Below, piece by piece: positions 7,768 to 15,328 of a stretch of 47,057 nt of DNA. Made by a program: the position numbers and the translations under genes. The notes under the pieces were generated by a model. The model was not told the DNA's origin, did not search any database, and was given only the letters and a program-made list of their open reading frames with translations. Each line of letters starts with the position of its first letter. The stretch's first letter is position 1. Origin of the DNA: an uncultured Caulobacterales bacterium (GTDB lineage Bacteria > Pseudomonadota > Alphaproteobacteria > Caulobacterales > Maricaulaceae); assembly GCA_937965735.1 (NCBI GenBank), contig CALCKU010000124.1, positions 1 through 47,057 on the forward strand, written 5' to 3'.

Positions 7768-8841
7768 ATGGATAATACAATACGCACAAGCCTTCTATTT
7801 CTTGCCTTTGTGGCCCTAACTTGGAGCCTGCATCAAACGGCGGATATTCTTGCCCCTTTTGCTTTAGCGATTTTCATCTGGTTGATCATTGACGCCTTTG
7901 CAGGATGGCTGGATCGCCTGTCGCCCAAATTACCCTATTGGCTTGCCTTGTCGATAGCGCTTTTGACAGTTGTCGCGGGACTTATCGGCATTATCTTAAT
8001 CATTGCCGATACCGCGCAAGATATTGCTCGCGAAGCGCCAAAATACCAAGAGCGCCTCAATCAAATTTTTGTTTGGATTAAAACGATTTTACGGCAACCC
8101 GATTTACAGCTTAGCAAACTCACGCAAGGTGTCGATGTTCGCGGCTTTCTATCGGGATTTGCCGCTTCAATCCAAGGCGTTTTATCTGAATTTAGCTTGA
8201 TCGCGCTCTATGTTGTCTTTCTGTTTGTGGCCCAATCTGGGTTCTCTAAGAAAATGGATGACTTGTTTCCAGACCCAGTAAAACGCGCTCAAGCCGCCAA
8301 AGTCGGTGTACGGATTCGGACCTCTGTTGAAAAATATATTGGCGTCCAGACGGTTATCTCGCTGATGCAAACCATAATAAGCTATATCGCTATGACCGCG
8401 CTCGGCCTTGATAATGCCCTGTTCTGGGCTTTAGTGATTTTTATCTTGAATTATATTCCCATTGTCGGCGGCCTTGCGGCTGTGGCTTTGCCCGTCCTGT
8501 TTGCCATGGTTCAATTCACGAGCCCCACACCCATTATCATTTTAGCGGCCGCTCTGTTTGGCGCACAATTTATTATTGGCAACACAATTCAACCCAAAAT
8601 GATGGGCGATAGCATGAATTTATCCGCGCTTGTCGTTGTTTTATCGCTTACCCTTTGGAGTGCCTTATGGGGCGGGGTCGGCGCGTTTCTATCAGCGCCA
8701 CTCACAGTCATTATTATGATTATTATGGCGCAGTTTGATACCACGCGCTGGTTGGCCGTTTTACTCTCTGCGGATGGTCATCCCGATATGGACGGTGATG
8801 GGATTCCTGATAATGTACAAAATGAGAGCCGCCCTCTTTAG
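7768..8841 (+). CDS. AI-2E family (PerM/YhhT-like) permease with C-terminal calcium-loop motif
   Basis: The 357-residue protein has the helix layout of the AI-2E/PerM family: hydrophobic pairs at the N-terminus, a soluble middle part (about residues 85-140), and a C-terminal bundle containing the conserved NYIPIVGG and GNTIQPKMMG motifs. Despite the name, few members are shown to export autoinducer-2, and some act as ion antiporters. The tail carries DMDGDGIPDNVQ (about residues 340-351), a DxDxDGxxD calcium-binding loop of the thrombospondin-3 or dockerin kind, which is unusual for the family. AGGGCGG abuts the ATG, closer than an ideal Shine-Dalgarno. Substrate unknown. Confidence 0.9.
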   Translation: MDNTIRTSLLFLAFVALTWSLHQTADILAPFALAIFIWLIIDAFAGWLDRLSPKLPYWLALSIALLTVVAGLIGIILIIADTAQDIAREAPKYQERLNQIFVWIKTILRQPDLQLSKLTQGVDVRGFLSGFAASIQGVLSEFSLIALYVVFLFVAQSGFSKKMDDLFPDPVKRAQAAKVGVRIRTSVEKYIGVQTVISLMQTIISYIAMTALGLDNALFWALVIFILNYIPIVGGLAAVALPVLFAMVQFTSPTPIIILAAALFGAQFIIGNTIQPKMMGDSMNLSALVVVLSLTLWSALWGGVGAFLSAPLTVIIMIIMAQFDTTRWLAVLLSADGHPDMDGDGIPDNVQNESRPL

Positions 8842-8985
8842 TCATTCTATTTAGACCCCTTAGTCGTTACCCTTTAGTGCCGTTTCTTTCCAAGACCGTG
8901 TACTTTAAGGACGCTATGTCTTGATGTCGTCAGCTTCAGCAAAACAAAAAACGCCGGCATCAAGGCCGCATGCCTCATGTCTTCC

Positions 8986-9003
8986 CATCACAGCCATGTG
9001 ATG
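8986..9003. repeat. Short perfect inverted repeat upstream of the DUF1223 gene
   Basis: CATCACA and TGTGATG (7-bp perfect arms, 4-nt spacer) lie 46 nt before the DUF1223 ATG. It could be an operator or a small mRNA hairpin. No regulator can be named. Confidence 0.35.
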
Positions 9004-9048
9004 AAGTTGTTTATAGATTAGAAACACCGTCACCCTTATAAGACGCAT

Positions 9049-9855
9049 ATGTTCAAAACCGTCTTTATATATATCTTCACGCTCTGTAGCTTTACGCTTT
9101 CGCCGTCTCTAGCATTGGCACAATCCAATGATGCGCAGAATCAATGGCAGAATGGTACCCAGAATAGAACCCAGAATGGAGCCCCGAATAGAACAAAGAG
9201 CGACACACCCTCCCCCCATCCCGATATTATCGTTGAGCTATTCACATCCCAAGGCTGTTCATCTTGTCCATCGGCCAATAAATTCACAGCCAAGCTTGCC
9301 CGTGACCCCGAAAAACTAATTCTAACTTACGGCGTCACCTATTGGGATTATTTGGGCTGGAAAGATACATTTGGGCAGGCAAAATTTACAGAACGCCAGC
9401 GCGCATATGGACGCGCTTTGCATATTGGGAATGTCTACACACCGCAAATCGTTTTGAACGGCGCAGCCCATAGTCCGCGTTATTCACGCAATGACGTCGA
9501 GACGATGCCGCTGGATATGAAACGCCCCAAGATAGACCTTGTGAACACACAGAACGGTTTAAGAGTTCAGGTGCCCGATGGCATGACCGCCGATCCAATC
9601 GAAATTGCGCTTGTCGCCTATGTTCCGGGTGAGCATTCTGTTGATGTCAGCAAAGGCGAAAATCGTGGACGGACTCTGCGTCTTGCCAATGTCGTTAAGG
9701 ATGTGACGATCTTTCAACCAAGCAAAGGGTTGGACGTTGAAACCAATATTCGACCTCAAAACGGTCTGGCCTATGCGAGTTTAGTCCATGACGTTAAATC
9801 CGGGAAAATTATTACGGCGGCGCGGTATTCAAACAGAAAGGGGTTAAAACCCTAA
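9049..9855 (+). CDS. Secreted DUF1223 thioredoxin-like protein
   Basis: A signal peptide (residues about 1-24, ending SLALA) is followed by a low-complexity Asn/Gln/Thr spacer with repeats of the type NGTQNRTQNGAPNRT, then the DUF1223 domain. The core motif ELFTSQGCSSCPSA near residue 65 has a CxxC in the thioredoxin-like fold, followed by YWDYLGWKDTFG and TPQIVLNG. The protein is probably periplasmic. Redox activity is plausible from the CxxC but not demonstrated for the family as far as I know. It appears to be monocistronic, with a weak Shine-Dalgarno. The repeat spacer is encoded by near-identical CAGAATNGNACC-type units and looks slippage-derived. Confidence 0.9.
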   Translation: MFKTVFIYIFTLCSFTLSPSLALAQSNDAQNQWQNGTQNRTQNGAPNRTKSDTPSPHPDIIVELFTSQGCSSCPSANKFTAKLARDPEKLILTYGVTYWDYLGWKDTFGQAKFTERQRAYGRALHIGNVYTPQIVLNGAAHSPRYSRNDVETMPLDMKRPKIDLVNTQNGLRVQVPDGMTADPIEIALVAYVPGEHSVDVSKGENRGRTLRLANVVKDVTIFQPSKGLDVETNIRPQNGLAYASLVHDVKSGKIITAARYSNRKGLKP

Positions 9856-10073
9856 ACCATATATTGGCCTTATACTCTTGAGTTTTGCTATTATGAAGTT
9901 CTGGATCAAGCTGGGTTGAAGGTTTGATTTGAATAAGCGAACTAATAGGCATAATTTTGGCCATTGGTTGTGTTTGTATCCTTACAGTCTCATGGATGCC
10001 TCCATTTCAGGCGCATGAAGGGGTCACGATTTTATCATCTTGTTATCTGTGTGTGTCGCGCTAAGATTACATT

Positions 10074-10508
10074 ATGAATTCTAAAATTATTCCCCTTCAT
10101 CCTAAATTAGAGACGCCTCACTCTAATGATCCCCACACTCGTTTTTCAAAACCTGTTTCTTCAAAGCCTCAGTCGTCAAAACCTCAGTCTGGGCCCTCAA
10201 ATACCCCGTCTCAAGTTGCCTTTGAGCGCAAGGAACTCAATAAAATCCTATCCGTTTACGGACAAATGGTTAGCCAAGGCGAATGGAAGGATTACGCAAT
10301 GGACTTCCTCTCGGATAAAGCCGTCTTTTCAATTTATCGCCGCGCAACAGAACACCCGCTCTACCGCATTGAGAAAATCCCAGCCCTTCGTAATAAACAA
10401 GGCCAGTTCTGCGTGATTGCGCCTGGTGGTTTGATTTTAAAACGCGGTCACGACTTAGAGGCCGTTTTGCGAATTTTTGACAAGTTACGGTTTAAAGTCA
10501 CGAAATAA
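10074..10508 (+). CDS. DUF2794 protein
   Basis: The N-terminal 45 residues are polar and repetitive (SKPQSSKPQS), probably disordered. Residues about 48-140 match the DUF2794 family: FERKELNKILSVYGQMVSQG, then EWKDYAMDFL, IYRRATEHPLYRIEK and GLILKRGHDLEAVL. I know this family from Alphaproteobacteria, and its function is unknown. The gene is single and is followed by a strong bidirectional terminator shared with the convergent Bax-inhibitor gene. Confidence 0.88.
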   Translation: MNSKIIPLHPKLETPHSNDPHTRFSKPVSSKPQSSKPQSGPSNTPSQVAFERKELNKILSVYGQMVSQGEWKDYAMDFLSDKAVFSIYRRATEHPLYRIEKIPALRNKQGQFCVIAPGGLILKRGHDLEAVLRIFDKLRFKVTK

Positions 10509-10534
10509 ATAGATTGATTAATTTCAGCCAATAA

Positions 10535-10561
10535 AAAACCCCGCCACAAAGACGGGGTTTT
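10535..10561. terminator. Bidirectional intrinsic terminator
   Basis: AAAACCCCG (10535-10543) and CGGGGTTTT (10553-10561) form a perfect 9-bp stem with a 9-nt loop. There are T-rich tails on both strands, CTTTT on the plus side and A6 before the stem. It sits between the convergent DUF2794 and Bax-inhibitor genes and can serve both. Confidence 0.92.
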
Positions 10562-10583
10562 CTTTTAATACAATGTTCTAAAT

Positions 10584-11294
10584 TTATTCGCGACCAAAAA
10601 GGCTCAAAAGAATTTGGAACATATTGATGAAGGCTAGCAGTAAGCTCGCGGCACCGTAAGGTGCAAGCTTATCAAGCATGGCTGGATTACCTGCCGCACC
10701 ATAATAGACACGCTTTAGCATTTGGGTTTCCCATGCTGTAATCATCGCAATCGCACCCAGTGCAACTACATTGACGATTGTATCCATCATGCCCGTTGGA
10801 CGCAGTGAAGGGAAGAAAGCACCCGCCAAACTAATCAATACATAAGCCCCGAATGCGATAAATGCATATTTCACAAATGTGCTGAGATTACGTTCTGTTG
10901 AATATCCAAAAATGCTGAGACCTGCAAACATTGCAACCGTCATAAAGAAAATTTTCATAATGACGACAGGGCTGTAAAACGCTGCAATTGCAGACATGAA
11001 TACACCCATAAAGGCGGCAAAGCCGATCAAAAAGGCAACAACGCCGCCTTTTGACATCGTTGGAAGTTTACGACCCACAGCGCCGAAAAGAAGAGGAATC
11101 GCAATTACGAAACCCAAAAGCGCGAAGGGACTGCGCAGCAATCCAGATTGCGCAAAATAGGGCGCGCCAAAATAGGCTACAGCCGCTGTAACGGCCATTG
11201 CCATTGCCATATACCGATAGGTTCCAAGCATAAAATTGCGTAAACCAATATCTGTATTGGCGTTCATGCCGACTGAATTATTGAACTCGTTCAT
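10584..11294 (-). CDS. Bax inhibitor-1 / YccA family membrane protein
   Basis: Seven hydrophobic helices fill the 236-residue protein after a short polar N-terminus (MNEFNNSVG). The last helices and ending (AASLLLAFINMFQILLSLFG) are typical of the TMBIM/BI-1 family. This family includes E. coli YbhL and YccA; members act as calcium leak channels or modulate FtsH. I chose the start at 11294, not the longer open frame to 11372, because AAAGGAG lies 7-8 nt before this ATG and the upstream extension has no family resemblance. The gene is convergent with DUF2794 and divergent from the aldo/keto reductase. Confidence 0.92.
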   Translation of the reverse strand: MNEFNNSVGMNANTDIGLRNFMLGTYRYMAMAMAVTAAVAYFGAPYFAQSGLLRSPFALLGFVIAIPLLFGAVGRKLPTMSKGGVVAFLIGFAAFMGVFMSAIAAFYSPVVIMKIFFMTVAMFAGLSIFGYSTERNLSTFVKYAFIAFGAYVLISLAGAFFPSLRPTGMMDTIVNVVALGAIAMITAWETQMLKRVYYGAAGNPAMLDKLAPYGAASLLLAFINMFQILLSLFGRE

Positions 11295-11416
11295 TAAAAC
11301 GCTCCTTTGATAAGTTATTTCCGTTGTATACGGTACTGGGTCTAATATAATGCATGTACGAACAAATACCAAGAGTTTCCGAATGAAACTCGGACCAAAA
11401 ATTCAGGAATCTTTCA

Positions 11417-12457
11417 ATGGATATGCGTCAACTCGGTCATACCGACATAAAAGTCACCTCTGTCTGCCTTGGGACAATGACATGGGGCGAGCAAAATACC
11501 GAAGCAGAAGCGCATGAACAGCTTGATTATGCATTAGGGCGCGGCATCAATTTTATCGATACGGCGGAAATGTACCCCGTTCCAGGTCGCGCGGAAACCC
11601 AAGGCCGCACCGAAGCATATATTGGTCGTTGGATAAAAGCGCGGGGCAAACGCGATGATTTTATTTTAGCGTCAAAAATTACGGGCCGCTCGGGCATGGC
11701 CTGGTGCCGCGACACAGCGGATATGACCCGCCACACACCCGCGCAAATAGACGAAGCAGTTGAAAAATCCTTGAAACGCCTACAAACCGATTACATTGAC
11801 CTTTATCAACTCCACTGGCCAGATCGTAATATTCCAGGTTTTGGTTTTCACTCATATCAAGATTATAATGCGGAAGAAATGACACCGTTAGAGGACACAC
11901 TCGGCGCGCTGCACCGCCATGTTGAAAAAGGCAATATTCGTCATATTGGCGTTTCAAATGAGTTTTCGTGGGCGACGATGAAATTCCTTGAACTGGCAAA
12001 AGACAATCATTGGCCCCGCATGGTATCAAACCAATCGGTTTACAGCCTGATCGCGCGGCGCTTTGACTATAATCTGGCAGAGATTGCCATGCGTGAAGGC
12101 GTGGGACTGCTCGCCTATTCTCCGCTCTGCATGGGTTATTTGACGGGTAAATATGACAATGGGGCAACCCCAAAAAACTCGCGTAAAGCCTTATTCCCGG
12201 AGTTCTTAGGGCGCTATGTCGACGCAGCAGATGCCATCGCCGATTGCAATGATACAGCCCGCAAACTGGGGCTAACTCCCACACAATTTGCACTGAAATT
12301 TGTCGAAAGCCGCGCGTTTGTTACATCCAATATTATTGGCGCGACAAGCCTGAAACAATTAAAAGACAATATTGACGCGCATGATATTATTTGGACCAAC
12401 GCCATGGAAAAAGAAGCCCGCCGTATTCATAAGACATACCGCTCGCCCGTTTGTTAA
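11417..12457 (+). CDS. tas: Tas-like NADP(H)-dependent aldo/keto reductase
   Basis: The 346-residue sequence follows E. coli Tas closely: GTMTWGEQNTEAEAHEQLDY, INFIDTAEMYPVP, ETQGRTE and ASKITG. The catalytic tetrad of the superfamily is visible as D48, Y53, K87 and H133 (QLHWPDR). GATSLKQLKDNI near the end binds the NADP phosphate. These enzymes reduce aldehydes or ketones, and Tas was found as a suppressor of tyrosine auxotrophy in E. coli. Substrate here is unknown. AGGA lies about 10 nt before the first ATG. A second ATG two codons later is also possible. Confidence 0.92.
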   Translation: MDMRQLGHTDIKVTSVCLGTMTWGEQNTEAEAHEQLDYALGRGINFIDTAEMYPVPGRAETQGRTEAYIGRWIKARGKRDDFILASKITGRSGMAWCRDTADMTRHTPAQIDEAVEKSLKRLQTDYIDLYQLHWPDRNIPGFGFHSYQDYNAEEMTPLEDTLGALHRHVEKGNIRHIGVSNEFSWATMKFLELAKDNHWPRMVSNQSVYSLIARRFDYNLAEIAMREGVGLLAYSPLCMGYLTGKYDNGATPKNSRKALFPEFLGRYVDAADAIADCNDTARKLGLTPTQFALKFVESRAFVTSNIIGATSLKQLKDNIDAHDIIWTNAMEKEARRIHKTYRSPVC

Positions 12458-12591
12458 CATCCGTGTCTTTTAGTTATGCGGTATAGTCTGTCTCTTGATA
12501 GTCTCTCTTGATAATCTGTAACTTAATAGCCTATCACGGGCCATTCTATTCACCCCGAAATTCCGTTCTAAAGGTAAATCCCCTTTTTTAA

Positions 12592-13206
12592 ATGAAACTC
12601 TTTGCGGCAATTCCTATATCTGATCGTGTTAGCGGCGATGTTACCCGCCTACAAAAAGGCGTTTCTGGGGCACGCTGGGTTGCCCGTGAAAAATTTCATA
12701 TCACGCTTGGTTTTTTTGGTGAAGTCTCAGACGATATGGCTGAAGTGCTGGATATGGAACTCGGGCGTGCATATTTCCCCGCCTTCGAGCTACAGCTATC
12801 AGGCGTAGGACATTTTCGTTCCAACCCGCCTGTATCGCTTTGGGCGGGTGTAAAGCCTGTCGAACACATAGCGTACCGCGCCCCGAATGTTCAGTCACGC
12901 CCACTCAGCACACAAGCGAAGCCACTGATTGATTTGCATAAATTTATAAAAAAGGCCGCACGAAAAGCTTCTATAGAAATGGAAAGACGGGATTTTCGTC
13001 CCCATTTAACCCTAGCGTATTTATCCCGCGACACGCCATTAGACCGTATTATTGCCTTTAAAACGGCGCATGCGCGCTATACATCCGCACGGTTTTTAGT
13101 CGATCGGTTTTATCTTTATTCAAGCACGCCTCACCATAACCGCCCGAACACTTATCGGATTGAAGCCCGCTATCCACTTTTGGCACCGCAAAAACGAACC
13201 CAATAA
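12592..13206 (+). CDS. thpR: ThpR, RNA 2',3'-cyclic phosphodiesterase (LigT family)
   Basis: Both signature HxTx motifs of the 2H phosphoesterase superfamily are present: H36-I-T-L (EKFHITLGFFG) and H138-L-T-L (FRPHLTLAYLS). The length, 204 residues, is slightly above the usual 175-190 because of an insertion around residues 92-108. The enzyme opens 2',3'-cyclic phosphates at RNA ends; the E. coli homologue was first described as a 2'-5' RNA ligase. The start is the ATG giving MKLFAAIP, the conserved first beta strand. An AAAGG lies about 20 nt upstream, so initiation signals are weak. No partner gene is evident. Confidence 0.93.
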   Translation: MKLFAAIPISDRVSGDVTRLQKGVSGARWVAREKFHITLGFFGEVSDDMAEVLDMELGRAYFPAFELQLSGVGHFRSNPPVSLWAGVKPVEHIAYRAPNVQSRPLSTQAKPLIDLHKFIKKAARKASIEMERRDFRPHLTLAYLSRDTPLDRIIAFKTAHARYTSARFLVDRFYLYSSTPHHNRPNTYRIEARYPLLAPQKRTQ

Positions 13207-13254
13207 AACAACTCAGATAAGAGACCCTTAATCAGTTTATCTTAGAGGGTAGCG

Positions 13255-13476
13255 ATGATCTTGTATTCAAATCTTGGCTCAAAAAGCCTCAAATTCGTGG
13301 CTATTTTTATAAGCGCAGTCATTTTAACGACCTCTGGGCCGCTTATATTCACGGACAGCTTTTCATTAGACCCTTTTTTGGAAAATAACGCTTTCGGACA
13401 CGCTCAAACACACCCAAAAACGGGCATCAGACCCAATTCTTCCTTAAATTATTTATATAATGCGCACGTGATATAA
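13255..13476 (+). CDS. Possible small exported protein
   Basis: A 73-residue frame with a hydrophobic segment (about residues 14-32, FVAIFISAVILTTSG) resembling a signal peptide or single membrane helix, then a polar tail. GAGGGT lies 4 nt before the ATG, inside the right arm of a weak hairpin (ACCCT 13224-13228 with AGGGT 13246-13250). If real, that could mask the ribosome site. I recognise no family. It may be a chance frame in the gap between thpR and the ParB-like gene. Confidence 0.35.
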   Translation: MILYSNLGSKSLKFVAIFISAVILTTSGPLIFTDSFSLDPFLENNAFGHAQTHPKTGIRPNSSLNYLYNAHVI

Positions 13477-13495
13477 CAGACATTCAAAACATATA

Positions 13496-13522
13496 GGCCG
13501 GAATCTGGGAAGGATTCCGGCC
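13496..13522. terminator. 10-bp perfect hairpin, first of two related copies
   Basis: GGCCGGAATC (13496-13505) and GATTCCGGCC (13513-13522) form a perfect stem around a 7-nt loop. The core AATCTGGGAAGGATT recurs at about 13541-13555, where the flanks pair only imperfectly. The pair lies downstream of the ParB-like gene, which ends at 13610, and of the small plus-strand frame. A terminator is likely, though no long T-run follows. Confidence 0.55.
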
Positions 13523-13609
13523 TTAGGTATGATGAGACCCAATCTGGGAAGGATTTGAGCCTCATTTATTTGACAGAGGGAAAGCGCTGATACCGTTAAG
13601 GGATTGGGA

Positions 13610-14329
13610 TCAGGCTGCGACCGTTTTCGTTGAAAACCGGACTTGGGTAGAACTGTCAAATTCAGAGTGGCTGGGCGCGCGCGACGGCAAGATAACAATT
13701 TCACCGTCGGGTAAATCAATAACCGTTTCACCAGCGCGTATTGCCTGAAGGACTTTCGTGTCTGATACAAATGGGCCTAATTGCAGAAGAAGATTCCACT
13801 GCGCTTTAGGGTTTGAGAGTGTGGCTAAGGCGGCAGCTTGCTCTAGACTGATCGTACCATCATAAAAGGCTTTCAAGACTTTGGCATGCAGTCTAGGCAA
13901 TTTTATACAGCTCTCTACAACGGATATATCACAATCAAAAGTCTGCGCGATATAAGGCAAAGGCATGCTTTTTCGGACATGGGATAGGATTAAATGCGCA
14001 AGCTCGGCATCTTTCAAAAGAGCAGGGCGATCCGCTTCAACGACTTCGGATACCGCTTTTGGAAATAAATTATCAATAACACACGGGATTTTTGTCAGTA
14101 TCTGGCCCGTATAGCCAGATTTTGCCAAGGTTTTTAGCACTTGAAGGCGCTTCTTACCATCGAGTATCGAAAAACCTTTTTTATGCGGCGTCACCCGTAA
14201 AGGATTCAGAAGCCCGTTCGAAACAATACTCTGTCTAAGATTATCATGCTTGTGACGCATGCGTGATTTGAATTGCAACACGCTTGTATCAAAAGATAGC
14301 TTATTTAGGGGAATGTAGACTATGTGCAT
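13610..14329 (-). CDS. Lone ParB-domain DNA-binding protein
   Basis: The 239-residue protein begins with a ParB/Srx-like N-terminal domain: RQSIVSNGLLNPLRVTP near residue 32 and LDGKKRLQVLK near 57, corresponding to the DGERR-type motif of ParB. A helix-turn-helix region follows around residues 115-160 (LPYIAQTFDCDISVVESCIK). The C-terminus lacks an evident ParB dimerisation domain. No parA is adjacent, so this is not a standard partition pair. Relatives act in plasmid partition, as RepB-like proteins or as transcription factors. A perfect 9-bp inverted repeat lies 27 nt before the start and may be its own operator. Not the chromosomal ParB, in my view. Confidence 0.8.
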   Translation of the reverse strand: MHIVYIPLNKLSFDTSVLQFKSRMRHKHDNLRQSIVSNGLLNPLRVTPHKKGFSILDGKKRLQVLKTLAKSGYTGQILTKIPCVIDNLFPKAVSEVVEADRPALLKDAELAHLILSHVRKSMPLPYIAQTFDCDISVVESCIKLPRLHAKVLKAFYDGTISLEQAAALATLSNPKAQWNLLLQLGPFVSDTKVLQAIRAGETVIDLPDGEIVILPSRAPSHSEFDSSTQVRFSTKTVAA

Positions 14330-14355
14330 AATGCCTCAAAACGTTAAAGGCGTTC

Positions 14356-14395
14356 CTGACTATGTATATGAACAATTCAAAAGTTGCATAGTCAG
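14356..14395. promoter_or_regulatory. 9-bp inverted repeat in front of the ParB-like gene
   Basis: CTGACTATG (14356-14364) and CATAGTCAG (14387-14395) are perfect inverted arms separated by 22 nt, 27 nt upstream of the minus-strand ATG. It could be an operator for autoregulation, a ParB-type binding site or a 5'-leader hairpin. It does not resemble the conserved chromosomal parS sequence. Confidence 0.5.
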
Positions 14396-14463
14396 TTCAA
14401 CCGTCTACAGTGTGATTGACACAGCAAAGATGAACAAAGTCAGAGTAAAAATTCAAACAAATA

Positions 14464-14479
14464 GTTAATTTTGGTTAAC
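14464..14479. promoter_or_regulatory. Dyad GTTAA-N6-TTAAC, copy 1
   Basis: The sequence is GTTAATTTTGGTTAAC. The five-base arms are perfectly inverted with a six-base spacer. Very similar sequences occur at 14560, 18714 (as its complement) and 17976 (one arm mismatch), all within this island. Confidence 0.6.
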
Positions 14480-14510
14480 GAAATCATCAAATTTATGGGA
14501 TTACAGCGAT

Positions 14511-14519
14511 TTATCCACA
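14511..14519 (+). promoter_or_regulatory. DnaA-box match
   Basis: TTATCCACA is an exact match to the consensus DnaA box. ATTTCCACA at 14532-14540 is a near match in the same orientation, 12 nt further on. Both lie between the two 16-bp dyads. A single exact match in AT-rich DNA can be chance. Confidence 0.45.
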
Positions 14520-14559
14520 TTTTACGGGATAATTTCCACAGACGAAAACGCATGAAATC

Positions 14560-14575
14560 GTTAATTTCTGTTAAC
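14560..14575. promoter_or_regulatory. Dyad GTTAA-N6-TTAAC, copy 2
   Basis: The sequence is GTTAATTTCTGTTAAC, identical to copy 1 at 14 of 16 positions, 96 bp away in the same orientation and 166 bp before the ATG of the first paralog. Confidence 0.6.
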
Positions 14576-14740
14576 CATTTTATAGTAAATACACTGTTAA
14601 TTGTTCATGCAAAGCCCTATTTTTTGTTTTATAAAGCCCCTGAACACTGAATTAATATTAATAAGTGGTTTTATTAAGATTGTAATTTTTTTAATACATT
14701 CAAATTATACTCTCCTTAAATAACGTTTGAAAGATGTATA

Positions 14741-15253
14741 ATGGTTATTGCAAAAGAACAGTCTAAAAATACGGTTAGGCAGGGAGTGAAACATTTTTCT
14801 GAAGTGAAACATTTTCCTGCGCACAAATGGCATAATATTTTTCAACTCTTGGGTTTAATGGTTGTAGCCAATGGTCGTGTCTTCCCTGAAGATATAAAAG
14901 CCTATCTCAATAGCGTTATGGAGCTCTCTGTTGTCGTTGACCCATCTGTTGTGATTACTAAGCAAATGGCAAAAGACTGGTTTTTAATCAATAAAGCCGA
15001 TTTAATCGATATTGTGAATGGTTTAGCTTACGACACCGCTATTCTTAGCATTTTAAGTGAGATCAAATCATTCCCGCACAAGCTTGATGTAATTACCTGC
15101 ATGGTTAATATTGCGATTGCGGATGAGGATTACGGCGATATGGAAAAAATGTTTATCAAAAAAACGATCTTATACTGGAATATCCGCTCCAGTATGAATA
15201 ACGATTCCGCTATCCAGTCCACAATAGCCAATAATGATGTTGAGTATTCTTAA
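14741..15253 (+). CDS. Unknown protein, paralog 1 of the signalling island (TerB-like?)
   Basis: The 170-residue protein has no signal peptide or membrane segment and looks all-helical. Residues about 30-131 align without any gap to the protein at 18057-18467: W, then LLGL, then a Pro 29 residues later, T, ADWF-like A-x-DWF, N, L, Y, SxxL, PxK and a final D are shared, about 23 identities in 102. The second half (FPHKLDVITCMVNIAIADED) recalls TerB/DjlA-type helical domains, where a similar run ends in an acidic metal-binding segment, but this is weak. The gene is divergent from the ParB-like gene and convergent with the histidine kinase. Sampled GC is 37%. Function unknown; a partner of the adjacent phosphorelay is inferred from position. 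Confidence 0.8.
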   Translation: MVIAKEQSKNTVRQGVKHFSEVKHFPAHKWHNIFQLLGLMVVANGRVFPEDIKAYLNSVMELSVVVDPSVVITKQMAKDWFLINKADLIDIVNGLAYDTAILSILSEIKSFPHKLDVITCMVNIAIADEDYGDMEKMFIKKTILYWNIRSSMNNDSAIQSTIANNDVEYS

Positions 15254-15328
15254 GACCTGACGAAACACCTTACTGCCGGTCCAATGTAAGTTAGCGAAGG
15301 CAGCGCTAGCGAAATAATCTTAATCCGT

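Larger units (their letters stand above)
14330..14740. other. AT-rich divergent region with DnaA-box-like and dyad elements
   Basis: This gene-free gap separates the ParB-like gene (minus) from the first paralog (plus). From the ParB side it holds the 9-bp inverted repeat, a GTTAA-N6-TTAAC dyad, TTATCCACA and ATTTCCACA sequences, a second dyad, and then about 160 bp that is extremely AT-rich up to the paralog ATG. The order resembles a small replication origin or a complex promoter. There is no iteron array. Confidence 0.6.

Noticed and set aside
9929-10049. Hydrophobic open stretch between the DUF1223 and DUF2794 genes
   Set aside because: The membrane-like frame has no usable start codon or ribosome site.
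11295-11372. N-terminal extension of the Bax-inhibitor gene
   Set aside because: The ATG at 11294 has AAAGGAG at the right distance; the 26 extra residues do not fit the family.
11679-12293. 204-residue antisense frame
   Set aside because: It lies wholly inside the well-supported aldo/keto reductase gene; the composition is that of a shadow frame rich in Arg, Cys and Pro.
13453-13770. 105-residue minus-strand frame near the ParB-like gene
   Set aside because: It overlaps the ParB-like C-terminus in another frame and includes the hairpin pair; no support.
13610-14329. Calling this gene the chromosomal parB
   Set aside because: No adjacent parA, no parS match, short C-terminus and weak similarity outside the N-terminal domain.
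14330-14740. Calling this region the chromosomal oriC
   Set aside because: Only one exact DnaA box, no initiator gene and no typical oriC neighbours; kept as a finding only.
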